NCBI GenBank assembly: GCA_963697365.1
Contig: CAVONT010000004.1
Span: forward strand, 35,915-99,914
Length of the DNA: 64,000 nucleotides
DNA from: CAIXZV01 sp963697365
GTDB taxonomy: Bacteria > Chloroflexota > Limnocylindria > Limnocylindrales > CSP1-4
Direction of reading: 5' to 3'
This document shows positions 1 to 9,024 of the stretch, one piece after another (the first letter of the stretch is position 1; every line of letters begins with the position of its first letter). The notes under the pieces were generated by a model, which worked only from the letters and a program-made list of their open reading frames with translations, was not told where the DNA came from and ran no database searches. The position numbers and the translations under genes were made by a program.

Positions 1-221
1 TCCGCGATGTCGAGCGGGTCACGCCCGACGATCCGGTCGGCCATGGACCGCAGGGCGGGCATGACCTCGTCCGACGGGGCCTCGCCGAGCCCCGTGAGCC
101 CCTCGTCGGTCTCGACCTCGATGATGACCTTGGTCGTGCCCGGGTAGAGCCCGCCCGTCCACAGGAACGGGATGTCGAGCGGGATGTTGACCGGCGTGAG
201 CCGGACGGCCGTGATCTGCAT
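1..221 (-). CDS. Enolase-superfamily (mandelate racemase/MLE-type) enzyme, N-terminal part
   Basis: Only the first 73 codons are inside the window; the gene runs off its left edge. The ATG at 221 lies four bases past the stop of the upstream oxidoreductase gene (226-228), so the two are probably cotranscribed. The visible part matches the N-terminal capping domain of the superfamily: a first strand (MQITAVRLTPVNIPL), a substrate-loop stretch (FLWTGGLYPG) and the conserved run VETDEGLTGLGEAPS. Enzymes of this family abstract a proton next to a carboxylate (racemases, epimerases, dehydratases). The catalytic barrel is not visible, so the substrate cannot be told. Context suggests a role in betaine or amino-acid-derivative breakdown. 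Confidence 0.75.
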   Translation of the reverse strand, partial: MQITAVRLTPVNIPLDIPFLWTGGLYPGTTKVIIEVETDEGLTGLGEAPSDEVMPALRSMADRIVGRDPLDIA

Positions 222-225
222 GGCG

Positions 226-2746
226 TCAGCCCCGCATCCGCGTGTTCTCGGGATCGAACACGGCGGTCGCGCCGACCGCAGCGACGGTCACCGGGTAGAG
301 CTCGGCGATGTACTCGACGGCCAGCGTGGTCCCGACCACCGCCTCCTCCACGGGCAGGTAGGCCATGAGCAGGTGCTTGCCCACGGACACGCCGGTGGCG
401 GCCGTGGTCACGAACGAGCGCCGGCCGTTGCGATCCTGGAGCACGGTGCCGTCCGGCTTGCAGACAGGCTCCTTGCCCAGGGGATAGCGCTTCACGCCCG
501 ACGACGACGTGGTCGACTCCATCGCCAGGGTGCACAGCAGGCTGGCGGGGCCGGCCTCGCGCTGCGCGAGGTAGGCGGCCTTGCCGATGAAGTCGGCATC
601 CTTGACCTTGGGACGGGCCATGCCTGCCTCGACCAGGGTGCGGTCCAGCTCGAGCTCGTTGCCCATCAGCCGGTAGCCCTTCTCGACGCGCAGGCTGCCG
701 CCGTAGGCCGCCAGGCCCACCGGCACGATGCCGTGCGGCTGGCCCGCCTCCATGAGCATCGTCCAGAGCCGGGCACCCTGCTCGACCGGGACATGGAGCT
801 CCCAGCCCAGCTCGCCTGCGTAGCTGATGCGCGCCGCGAGCACCCGGACGGAGCCGATGTCGATCCAGCGGCAGGCACCGTACGGGATGCCCTCGTTCGA
901 GACGTCGTCGGTCGTGACCGAGGCGACCACGTTGCGGGCCTGCGGCCCCCAGATCGCGATCATCGACCACGAGGTGGTGACGTCCGCGAAGTTCACCGAG
1001 CCGTCGGCGGGCAGGTGATCGGTCATCCACTGCATGTCGGCGTGGCCGGCGAAGCCTGCGTCGACCACACGGAACAGGTCGTGGCCCAGGCGCATGACCA
1101 CGACGTCCGCGCGGATGCCGCCGGCCTCGTTCAGCATCTGGGTGTAGACCATGCGGCCGACGGAGACGTCAACCTGGCCGACGACCATGTGCTGCAGCCA
1201 GGCGAGGGCGCCCGGGTCCTGACACGTCCCACTCGGCGAAGGCCGGGTTCTCGATCAGGCCGACGCGCTCGCGCAGGGCAAGGTGCTCTGCGTTGGCGAT
1301 GGGGCTCCACCAGCGGGCGTCCCACTCGTGCTCGCGGGCCATCACGCGGTCGCCGTACTCGGCCAGGAGCGGCTCGTTGCTCCAGTACCAGTTGGGGCGC
1401 TCCCAGCCGGAGATCTCGATGAACTCGGCGCCCAGGGCGGCGTGCTGGGCATGCGCGGCGCCTCGGCGGACGTCGCGGTCGGTGGCCCACTGCTCTGCCG
1501 GGTGGACGATCCCGTAGAACTTGGGGAACCACTCCGCGCCGCGCGACTCGACGTGGAACGGCGTCTTCTGGGTGTCGTAGAACCGCGCGATGTTGGCGCT
1601 GGCCGGATCCATCTCCGGCTTCCCGTCGGTCATCCACTCCGCGAGCATGCGGGTGAGGCTCGGCGCCTCCTTGATCCACATCGCGGCGCACGACCAGAGG
1701 CCCTTCACCTCGGGCGTCTCGCCCAGGAGCGGCATGCCGTCGGCGGTCAGCGAGATGAGGCCGTTGATGGCGTGCTTGATGCCCACCTTCTCGTTGCCGA
1801 CGATCGCCGGGTAGAGCTCGAGGGCCTTCTCCATGTGCTCGTCGAAGTCCTCGGGCGGTGAACGGCATCTCGGTCGGCGTGAGGCGCGCCTGCTCGTTGG
1901 ACGGGATGTCCTCGCACGGGCGACGAGGATCGAGCGGTGGGCGTACGACCCGATCTCGAGGTCGCCGCCCGCCTGGCGCTCGTACATCCGGGCGTCCATG
2001 TCCCGGATGACCGGGAAGGCCAGCGGGTTGTCCAGCGCCTCGAACTCGGGCACGGGGCCGACGTCGATCATCTGGTGCACCGCCGGCACGAGCGGGATCA
2101 CCGCCCCGGCCATCGCGGCCACCTTGCGGCTCCAGACGCCGCCGCAGACGACGATGGTGTCGGCAGCGATGTGGCCCTTGGTGGTGGTGATGCCGGTGAC
2201 CCGGCCGTGCTCGACGTCCACGCCCAGGACCTCGGTGTTCGCCGAGACCGTGAGGGCGCCCATCTCCATGGCCCGCTCGCGCCAGATCGTGCCGGCGTAG
2301 AGCGGGTCCACCACGCCGACCATCGGCACGTGGAACCCGCCGAGGATCTTGGTGTCGTCGAGGAACGGCATCAGGTCTCGCACGCCGGCCGGGCTGAGCA
2401 GCTCCGCCTCGACGCCGTACGCATGCGCTGCGGACAGCCGACGGCGGAGCTCGTGCATCCGCTCCTCGGTCCGGGCGACCTCGATGCCACCGCACCGGGT
2501 GAAGACGCCGAGGTCCGTGAACTGCTGGATCCCGTCGAGGCACCACTCGGTCATCTGGCGCGAGTACTCCACCGGGAAGGTGAAGGACGAGGCGTGTCCG
2601 GTGGAGCCGCCCGGGTTGGGCAGCGGGCCCTTGTCCAGCTGGACCATGTCCCGCCAGCCGAGGCGGGCCAGGTGGTACGCCAGGCCGTTGCCCGCGATGC
2701 CGGCTCCAACGATGACCACACGTGCGTGCGACGGCAGTCCTGCCAT
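226..2746 (-). CDS. FAD-dependent oxidoreductase fused to GcvT-type aminomethyltransferase (dimethylglycine/sarcosine dehydrogenase-like), copy A
   Basis: The N-terminal half is a DAO-type FAD domain: dinucleotide-binding VVIVGAGIAGNGLAYHLA at residues 10-27, then STGHASSF, which holds the His that carries covalent FAD in this family. The C-terminal half is a GcvT tetrahydrofolate-binding domain (SYAGELGWELHVP, ending VFDPENTRMRG). Family members oxidatively demethylate N-methyl glycines and pass the one-carbon unit to tetrahydrofolate. About 840 codons, usual for the family. The frame breaks near 1225, 1859 and 1921; the last two restore each other (the expected PCEDIPSNE run sits between them), so sequencing indels are likely. 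Start ATG at 2746. Substrate unknown. Confidence 0.85.
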
Positions 2747-2914
2747 GGTCGTCCCGCCTCCTCCGTCTCCGACGTCCGGGCACCCGCTGCCCCGTCGGCG
2801 TGCTCGCATTCTCTCCGCGGGACGGGCGTTGCAACAGGTGCCAATTCCGGACCCTGCGATCGGCCGCGTGCTCAAACAGGCGGGCCTGGCCTGCGCGCTG
2901 TGGCCCGGCCGGCC

Positions 2915-2941
2915 AATTCGTTCCGGATAGCGGAACGATTT
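2915..2941. promoter_or_regulatory. Inverted repeat, candidate IclR-family operator
   Basis: CGTTCCG-GATAG-CGGAACG is a perfect dyad at 2919-2937. It extends to 11-base arms with one mismatch (2915-2925 and 2931-2941). It lies between the IclR gene (stop at 2976) and the start of oxidoreductase copy A (2746), where a promoter for copy A would be expected. Dyads of this size and spacing suit IclR dimers. Pairing it with the neighbouring IclR protein is inference. Confidence 0.45.
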
Positions 2942-2975
2942 GGCTGGAGCGGGAGCGGGACGCTCGGGCGGGCCG

Positions 2976-3725
2976 TCAGCCCACCGAGCGGAGCACGGCT
3001 GACATCCGGGTCGCCGCGTCGGCGACGAGCCGCCCGATCGGAGCCTTCTGGCCGGCTGGCGGAAAACGGAACGAGGGTCCGTGCAGGGACAGGCAGCACG
3101 CGAAGCGCCCGCTCGCGTCGGCGACCCCTGCGGACACGGAGGTGACGCCGTCGTGCGCCTCGCCCACCACCCATGCGTAGCGCGCCTCGACGATCGAGCG
3201 CAGCCGCCAGCGCAGCACGTTCGGGTCGGTGATCGTGGCCGGCGTGGCGGCCTCGAGGCGTTCGGACAGGTAGTCCGCCATCTCCGCATCGCTGTAGCTC
3301 GTGAGCAGGACCTGGCCGCCCGAGGTCTGGTGCATCGGGAGGCGCGATCCGGTCCAGTCGCGGATCGAGATCTCGTGGCGTCCGCCGACCTGGTCGATGA
3401 ACAGCGTGTGGCGCCCGTCCGGGAGGCCGATCATCGCGATCTCCCCGGATGCGTCGGCGATCTCGCTGAGGAACGGACGGGCGATCGACGCCAGGCGGTG
3501 GGCGGGCTGGATGCCACGGGCGAGCTGCCGCATGCGCGGCCCGACGTGGTACCGGCCACTGGCCATCTGTTCCACGGCGTGCTGGTCCATGAGGGCACCG
3601 AGGATCCGGGCCGTGGACGACTTGGGCAGGCCCACCCGGCGTGCGATCTCGCTGACGCCGAGCGGGCCATCCGCGAGGGCTTCGAGGATGGCGAACGCCC
3701 GGTCGACCGACTGGACGTGCGTCAC
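2976..3725 (-). CDS. IclR-family transcriptional regulator
   Basis: A two-domain regulator: N-terminal winged helix-turn-helix (VSEIARRVGLPKSSTARIL) after the usual opening VTHVQSVDRAFAILE, then the IclR effector-binding domain (GEIAMIGLPDGRHTLFIDQV; TSGGQVLLTSYSD). About 250 residues, the family norm. I chose the GTG at 3725 because the conserved part begins there. An in-frame ATG at 3821 would add 32 low-complexity residues and overlap the upstream enolase-superfamily gene by 41 bases. It sits in the same orientation between two catabolic genes, so local control of the cluster is likely. The dyad at 2915-2941 is a possible target. The ligand is unknown. Confidence 0.85.
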   Translation of the reverse strand: MTHVQSVDRAFAILEALADGPLGVSEIARRVGLPKSSTARILGALMDQHAVEQMASGRYHVGPRMRQLARGIQPAHRLASIARPFLSEIADASGEIAMIGLPDGRHTLFIDQVGGRHEISIRDWTGSRLPMHQTSGGQVLLTSYSDAEMADYLSERLEAATPATITDPNVLRWRLRSIVEARYAWVVGEAHDGVTSVSAGVADASGRFACCLSLHGPSFRFPPAGQKAPIGRLVADAATRMSAVLRSVG

Positions 3726-3780
3726 CTGCCCCTTGCCCTGCCCAGGCCGGCGCACCGCATCGGTCCCAGGTGCCACGGCG

Positions 3781-4884
3781 TCACTCGATGCTGAAGAGGG
3801 GTTTCCCGAGCAGGGCGACATCGACCTCGACGCCGAGCCCCGGTGTCGTCGGGGCGGACCCCCGGCCGTGGCGCGAGACGGGGTGGGCGTCGGGAGCGAC
3901 GTGCTCCAGCGTCCAGTCGTTGAAGAAGCTCGTCGAGAGCATGTCGTCGGCGGCCGTCGTGGCCGCGAGATGGGAGACGGCCGCGGTGGCGATGTCGCCG
4001 CCCCACGTGTCCTCGAGGGTCACGGTCATGCCAAGCCTGACGGCGAGATCGCGCATGTGCCGCGCCGCCGAGAGCCCGCCGAGCCGGCCGATCTTGAGGT
4101 TCGCCGACCCGGCATGCCCGATCTCCCTGGCGGCGACCAGCGAGGCAGCATCGAGCACGCTCTCGTCAGCAACGAGCGGGAGGTTGGTCACGGCCCGGAG
4201 ACGGCCACTGTCCTGGAGCGTACGGCACGGCTGCTCGATGTAGACCGGCAGGTCGGCCATTGCCGTCACGGCGATCACGGCGTCCGTCAGGCGCCAGCCG
4301 CCGTTGGCGTCGCAGATCAGCCGGCTGTCGCCGCCGGCCTCGACAGCCGCCCGAGCGCGCGCCACGTCATCGGCCGGGCGGTTGCCCACCTTGACCTGGA
4401 AGCAGGTGATCCCGGCCTCGCGGCGCATCGTGACGTACTCGGCCATCTGCTCCGGCGGCCCCAGCGGCACAGCCTCGTAGAGCGGGAAGTCCACCTGCAG
4501 GACCCCGCCCAGGAGCGTGGAGACCGGCAGCCCGACGGCCTTGCCGAGGATGTCCCAGCAGGCCACGTCGATGGCGCTCTTCGCTCCCTCGAAGCCCATC
4601 AGGGTTGCGGCCATGCGCGCACCGACGACGCCGATATCGCGCGGGTCCAGGCCGAGGACGGCAGGCCCGAGCTCCCTGAGGGCCGCCCGCACGCCGCCGG
4701 TGAACGACGGCAGGTACGTCCCGCCGAGCGGACATGCCTCACCCCAGCCGTCGATGCCCTCGCTGGTGCGCACGCGCACGATCGTGGACGCCTCCTGCGA
4801 GGCCACGCGACCGCCCGACATCGCATACGAGCCATGGGCGTACGTCAGGACGTGCTCGTAGACCTCGAGTCCGATGATCCTCAT
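3781..4884 (-). CDS. Enolase-superfamily enzyme resembling cis-3-hydroxy-L-proline dehydratase / betaine epimerases
   Basis: A full-length MLE-type enzyme (367 residues, intact frame). The N-terminal cap is followed by barrel motifs with metal and acid/base residues: FQVKVG (catalytic Lys), CDANGGW (Asp-Asn), YIEQPC (Glu), ADESV (Asp-Glu) and NLKIGRLGG (second Lys). The runs PLGGTYLPSFTGGVRAAL and YIEQPC resemble, from memory, cis-3-hydroxyproline dehydratases and the related proline-betaine epimerases. The ATG at 4884 follows a purine-rich GAGGAGAG. It stands between two FAD-GcvT fusion genes on the same strand, so a cyclic amino acid or its betaine is a reasonable substrate guess. Precise substrate not established. 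Confidence 0.8.
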   Translation of the reverse strand: MRIIGLEVYEHVLTYAHGSYAMSGGRVASQEASTIVRVRTSEGIDGWGEACPLGGTYLPSFTGGVRAALRELGPAVLGLDPRDIGVVGARMAATLMGFEGAKSAIDVACWDILGKAVGLPVSTLLGGVLQVDFPLYEAVPLGPPEQMAEYVTMRREAGITCFQVKVGNRPADDVARARAAVEAGGDSRLICDANGGWRLTDAVIAVTAMADLPVYIEQPCRTLQDSGRLRAVTNLPLVADESVLDAASLVAAREIGHAGSANLKIGRLGGLSAARHMRDLAVRLGMTVTLEDTWGGDIATAAVSHLAATTAADDMLSTSFFNDWTLEHVAPDAHPVSRHGRGSAPTTPGLGVEVDVALLGKPLFSIE

Positions 4885-4973
4885 CGTGGAGAGCTCTCCT
4901 CTGGTCCGCGTCCCGGTCAGGGCGCCCGCGGGAACGGTACACCGCCGCCGGGCGTCGTCGGACCCGCGATGCG

Positions 4974-7394
4974 TCAGGCCCGCGGGAGCAGGTTGGCCGC
5001 GTCGTAGGCAGGCTCTGCCAGGACCACGGCCGGCCGGCGATCACCCAGCAGCGCCACGGCGAGCTCCGTGCCCGCCGCCTCCGACCCGGTCGCGACGTAC
5101 GCGAAGGCATAGCTCGACCCGGTCGCGTGGCCGTGCCCGCCCGACGTCGTCACGCCCACCGCGACATCGCCGGCGTACACCGGCTCGCCGCCGCGCGGGT
5201 CGTAGTCGGATGCGTCCACGGCCAGCAGGACGAGGTGGGTGGCAGCCCCCTCGGCCAGCCGGGCCTCGAGCGCGGTACGGCCCCGGAAGGCGTGATCGAA
5301 GCGGACGAACCGGAGCATGCCGGCCTCGACCGGCGTGATCTCGTTGGTCAGCTCGGCGCCCCAGCCCGCATACCCCTTCTCGAGGCGCAGGCTGTTCATG
5401 GCGTACAGGCCGAAGTCCGCGATCCCGAACGGCTCGCCCGCGGCCCACACCGCCTGGTACACGGCCACGGCCGACGCCATCGGCACGTGCAGCTCCCAGC
5501 CCAGCTCGCCCACGTAGTTCACGCGCAGCGCGATCACGTCCTGCCCCGCCACCCGGGTCTCGCGAGCCGTCAGCCAGGGGAAGGCCGCGTTGGACAGGTC
5601 CGCCTCGGTGATCCCGGCCAGCACGTCGCGGGCCCGCGGACCGGCGACGATCAGCGTGGTGTACGCCTCGGTGAGGTCCTCGATCGTGACGTCCTCGCCG
5701 TCGGCCACCGCCCAGCGGAGCATGTCCAGGTCCTGCTGGTGGGCATAGGCGCCCGACAGGACGAGGAACCGGTCGCCCGGCAGCCGGGTGATGGTCGCCT
5801 CGGTCAGGAAGCGGCCGTTGTCGGACAGGGCGTGCGCGAGCACCATGCCGCCGTCACGGCGCGGCATCCGGTTGGCGAAGACGCGCTCCAGCGCGGCACC
5901 CGCATCGGCCCCGGACACCATGTACGTCGCGAACGATGGCAGCTCCATCACGCCCACGCGCTCGCGCACGGCCCGGCACTCCTCGGCCACGACCGGGAAC
6001 GCGTTCGTCCGGCGGAAGGTCGGCTCCTCCTCGGTGACGCCCGCCGGCGGGAACCACTTCGGGCGCTCCCAGCCGAAGCCCTCGCCGAAGATGCAGCCCT
6101 TGGCCGCCAGCACCGGGTACAGCGGGGAGGCCTTCGCGGGGCGGCCGTCGAGGCGCTCCTCGCCGGGCGGCACCAGGCGGTACATGTCCCAGTACTCGCG
6201 ATGCGCCTTGGCGGACGCGTAGTCCTGGTCGCAGAACGGCCCGTACCGGCGCGGATCCATGCCCAGCATGTTGATCTCGGCATCGCCGTGGACCATCTGC
6301 TGCGCGAGGAACCGGCCGCAGCCGGGACCCTGGGCGATGCCGATGCCCGTGCCGGTGGCCAGCCAGAAGTTGCGCACGCCCGGCGCCGGCCCGACGAGCG
6401 GGTTGGAGTCCGGCGTGTGCGAGATCGCCCCGTTGACGACCTTCTTGATCCCGGCCTCGGCGAAGATCGGCATGCGCTCCATCACGCGCTCGAGGTACGG
6501 CAGGATCCGGTCCAGCTGGGGCTCGAAGAGCTCGAACGTGGAGTCCCAGGCCGGGCCGCCCTGCGCCTTCCAGGCCTCCTCGGTGTCCTCGGCCTCGTAG
6601 ATGCCGATCAGGCCCGACTTCTGCTCCTGGCGGTAGTACGAGGAGCAGTGCGGATCGCGCATGACCGGGATCTCGCCGTCGCGCTCCAGGAACTCCTTGA
6701 CCGGCCCCGTCACCACGTACTGGTGCTTCATGTTCGCGAAGCGCGTCTGGACGCCCAGCCAGGCCGACACGCGATCGGCGAAGCAGCCCGCGGCGTTCAC
6801 GACGTGCTCGGCGGTGACGTCGCCCTTGTCGGTGCGCACGAGGAACTCGCCGGTGGGCAGCTGCTCGATGCCCAGCACCCGGGTGTGGATCGAGATGGAC
6901 GCGCCCAGGCCCTTCGCCTGCTTGGCCATCTGGTTGCAGGCGGAGCTCGGATCGACGTAGCCGTCGTCGAGCGTCCAGGCGCCCGCGAGCACGCCCTCGG
7001 TGGTGACGAACGGGTTGATCCGCCGGATCTCGTCGGGGCCGATGACCTGCATCCGGAACCCCATGAGGTCCGACACGCCCGCGACCTTCTTGAAGTAGTC
7101 GAGCTCGAGCTGGTTGGTGGCGAAGCGGATGCCGCCCGCCTGGTGCCAGCCGGTGGCCTGCGTCTCCGCCTCGAGCCGGGCGTACAGGGCGTTCGAGTAG
7201 GCGTGGACCTTGGCGAGGCTGTAGTCGGCGATGAACGACGGGCACTGGCCCGCGGCGTGCCAGGTGGAGCCCGAGGTCAGCTCGCCCTTCTCGATGAGCA
7301 GGGCGTCCGTCCAGCCCTCCAGCGCGAGACCGTGGAGGAGGCCGATGCCCATGACCCCGCCACCGATGATCACGACCCGTGCCTGTGACTGCAT
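4974..7394 (-). CDS. FAD-dependent oxidoreductase fused to GcvT-type aminomethyltransferase, copy B (intact)
   Basis: 806 residues in one unbroken frame, the best-preserved of the three paralogues. Residues 1-400 form the FAD domain: VVIIGGGVMGIGLLHGLA near the N-terminus, then SGSTWHAAG, whose His is the covalent flavin attachment site in dimethylglycine and sarcosine dehydrogenases. A middle segment (GWERPKWFPPAG) and a C-terminal GcvT domain (NYVGELGWELHVP, LRLEKGYAGWGAE) follow. Expected reaction: oxidative N-demethylation with transfer of the methylene unit to tetrahydrofolate. AGAGAGGA precedes the ATG at a good distance. It lies 53 bases downstream of the MttB-family gene, suggesting that the two act in sequence. 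Confidence 0.9.
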   Translation of the reverse strand: MQSQARVVIIGGGVMGIGLLHGLALEGWTDALLIEKGELTSGSTWHAAGQCPSFIADYSLAKVHAYSNALYARLEAETQATGWHQAGGIRFATNQLELDYFKKVAGVSDLMGFRMQVIGPDEIRRINPFVTTEGVLAGAWTLDDGYVDPSSACNQMAKQAKGLGASISIHTRVLGIEQLPTGEFLVRTDKGDVTAEHVVNAAGCFADRVSAWLGVQTRFANMKHQYVVTGPVKEFLERDGEIPVMRDPHCSSYYRQEQKSGLIGIYEAEDTEEAWKAQGGPAWDSTFELFEPQLDRILPYLERVMERMPIFAEAGIKKVVNGAISHTPDSNPLVGPAPGVRNFWLATGTGIGIAQGPGCGRFLAQQMVHGDAEINMLGMDPRRYGPFCDQDYASAKAHREYWDMYRLVPPGEERLDGRPAKASPLYPVLAAKGCIFGEGFGWERPKWFPPAGVTEEEPTFRRTNAFPVVAEECRAVRERVGVMELPSFATYMVSGADAGAALERVFANRMPRRDGGMVLAHALSDNGRFLTEATITRLPGDRFLVLSGAYAHQQDLDMLRWAVADGEDVTIEDLTEAYTTLIVAGPRARDVLAGITEADLSNAAFPWLTARETRVAGQDVIALRVNYVGELGWELHVPMASAVAVYQAVWAAGEPFGIADFGLYAMNSLRLEKGYAGWGAELTNEITPVEAGMLRFVRFDHAFRGRTALEARLAEGAATHLVLLAVDASDYDPRGGEPVYAGDVAVGVTTSGGHGHATGSSYAFAYVATGSEAAGTELAVALLGDRRPAVVLAEPAYDAANLLPRA

Positions 7395-7447
7395 TGCTCG
7401 GTCCTCTCTTCGCTCGTGCTCGTCCGGTGTCGCTGCCGGGCCCTGTC

Positions 7448-8986
7448 TCAGGTGGGCCAGCGGTCGTTGCCGGGCTGCATGGCGGCCCGGGGCAGCTGGA
7501 TGTCGAGGCTCGCCCGGATCCGCTCGTCCAGCGCCGGGTCGAGATGGGTCGGGTAGTGCGTGCTCAGCGTCTCGCGCACGCGGTCGCGGGCTCGACCTCG
7601 GACGTCCACGCAGCCGTCCTCCTCCCACACCGTCGGCGGGCGGCGGTCGCCCACCTTCGGGTAGACGAAGTCGGTCTTCATCCGCGCGAGGGTGTCGTCC
7701 TGCCCGAGGAAGTGGCCGCTGCCGTGGACGACGTCGCGGATCTCGTCGAAGGCGAGCGTCTCCTCGCTCACCTCCACGCCCCGGACACCGCGCATCACCG
7801 AGCCGAGCATGTCGTTGTCGATCACGAACGACTCGAGCGCCACCGACATCAGGCTCGCGTGCATCCCGGCCGCCTCGAGCACCATGGACGCCCCGGCCTG
7901 GGCGGCGAGCGTGAGCGTGTGCGCCTTCTCGGCGCCCGACTGGGCGTCGGGGATCTTGGCGTCGGTCATGCCTGCGGAGGCGCCGCCCGGCAGGTCCCAG
8001 AAGCGCAGCAGCTGCGCGCAGGTGGCCGCCATCAGCCCCTGCTCGCCGCTGCCGCCGGACATGGCGCCGGTGCGGAGGTCCGAGACGAACGGGAAGAACG
8101 AGATGGGCGCGGCGCACTGCGGGTCCAGGAGCCAGGCGAACGTGAGGCCTGTGAGCCCGTCGGCGGCTGCCTGTGCCACGGTCCCGGCGAGGGTCACTGG
8201 CGCGGTCGCCCCGGCTTGGGGCGCGATGACCAGGTGGACCGGGACACCGGCCCGGATCCCCGCCTCGAGCGCGAGGCACGAGTCCGCGGCGAACCGCAGC
8301 GGCGGCACGACGAAGGTGCACGCGATCGAGGCGATGGGCCGCTCCCGCCGGGCCTGCTCGCCGCCGGCCACCATGGTGATGAGCTCCACGCCGCGCCGGA
8401 CGCTGCCGTCGTGCACGAACGACGAGACGGCGTGCTTGGTGGATCCGGCCAGCAGCGCGTACAGCGTGTTGAGGTCCATCGCCTCCCAGCCGTCGACGTC
8501 GCGGGCGACCGAGGTGCGCCAGTTGAAGTGGATGTTGTCGAGGCTGTCGATGAGGCGGGCGATGTCGTAGACGTCCGTGATCGTCGACGGACGGGTGTGA
8601 TCCGTGCCGAAGTCCACGATGAGCGGGGCGGCGCCCGCGGTGCCGAGGTGGACACGGCCACCGCCGATCTCCATGTCGTGACGGGGGTCCTGGCCTGCCA
8701 GGAGCACGCTGCGCGGCGCCTTGGCGATCACGTCCTCCGCCAGGGCGCGCGGGATGTGCAGCCGGCCCTCGCCGTCGAGCGTGCAGCCACCGGCCGTCAT
8801 CACCTCGATCATCGAGGGCGTCGCGCCGGCGTACCCGATCTCGTCCACGAGCCGCAGCGCGGTGTCGTGGAGCATCTCGAGCTCGTGGCGGGTGAGAGGC
8901 TCATAGCGGCCGCCGACCAACCCTGCCGGGGCCACCGGCGCGATCGCGCCGCTGCGGGGCCGTTCCCGTCGGCCGGTTCGCGTCAT
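7448..8986 (-). CDS. MttB-family (trimethylamine/betaine) methyltransferase, non-pyrrolysine type
   Basis: 512 residues in an open frame, the usual length of the MttB superfamily. Recognisable stretches: LTRHELEMLHDTALRLVDEI near the N-terminus, FGTDHTRPSTITDVYDIARL, and GGSGEQGLMAATCAQLLRF further on. There is no in-frame amber codon, so this is not a pyrrolysine enzyme. Non-pyrrolysine members include glycine-betaine and proline-betaine:corrinoid methyltransferases. No corrinoid protein gene is visible in the window. The start ATG at 8986 follows GAGGGAGA. The flanking genes are FAD-GcvT demethylases, which fits stepwise removal of N-methyl groups from a quaternary amine. The substrate is inference. 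Confidence 0.88.
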   Translation of the reverse strand: MTRTGRRERPRSGAIAPVAPAGLVGGRYEPLTRHELEMLHDTALRLVDEIGYAGATPSMIEVMTAGGCTLDGEGRLHIPRALAEDVIAKAPRSVLLAGQDPRHDMEIGGGRVHLGTAGAAPLIVDFGTDHTRPSTITDVYDIARLIDSLDNIHFNWRTSVARDVDGWEAMDLNTLYALLAGSTKHAVSSFVHDGSVRRGVELITMVAGGEQARRERPIASIACTFVVPPLRFAADSCLALEAGIRAGVPVHLVIAPQAGATAPVTLAGTVAQAAADGLTGLTFAWLLDPQCAAPISFFPFVSDLRTGAMSGGSGEQGLMAATCAQLLRFWDLPGGASAGMTDAKIPDAQSGAEKAHTLTLAAQAGASMVLEAAGMHASLMSVALESFVIDNDMLGSVMRGVRGVEVSEETLAFDEIRDVVHGSGHFLGQDDTLARMKTDFVYPKVGDRRPPTVWEEDGCVDVRGRARDRVRETLSTHYPTHLDPALDERIRASLDIQLPRAAMQPGNDRWPT

Positions 8987-9024
8987 GCCAGTCTCCCTCG
9001 TTCGGTCAGCGGGCCAGCGGGCCG

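Noticed and set aside
7448..8986. Possible pyrrolysine MttB
   Set aside because: There is no in-frame amber codon in the gene and no pyl genes in the window.
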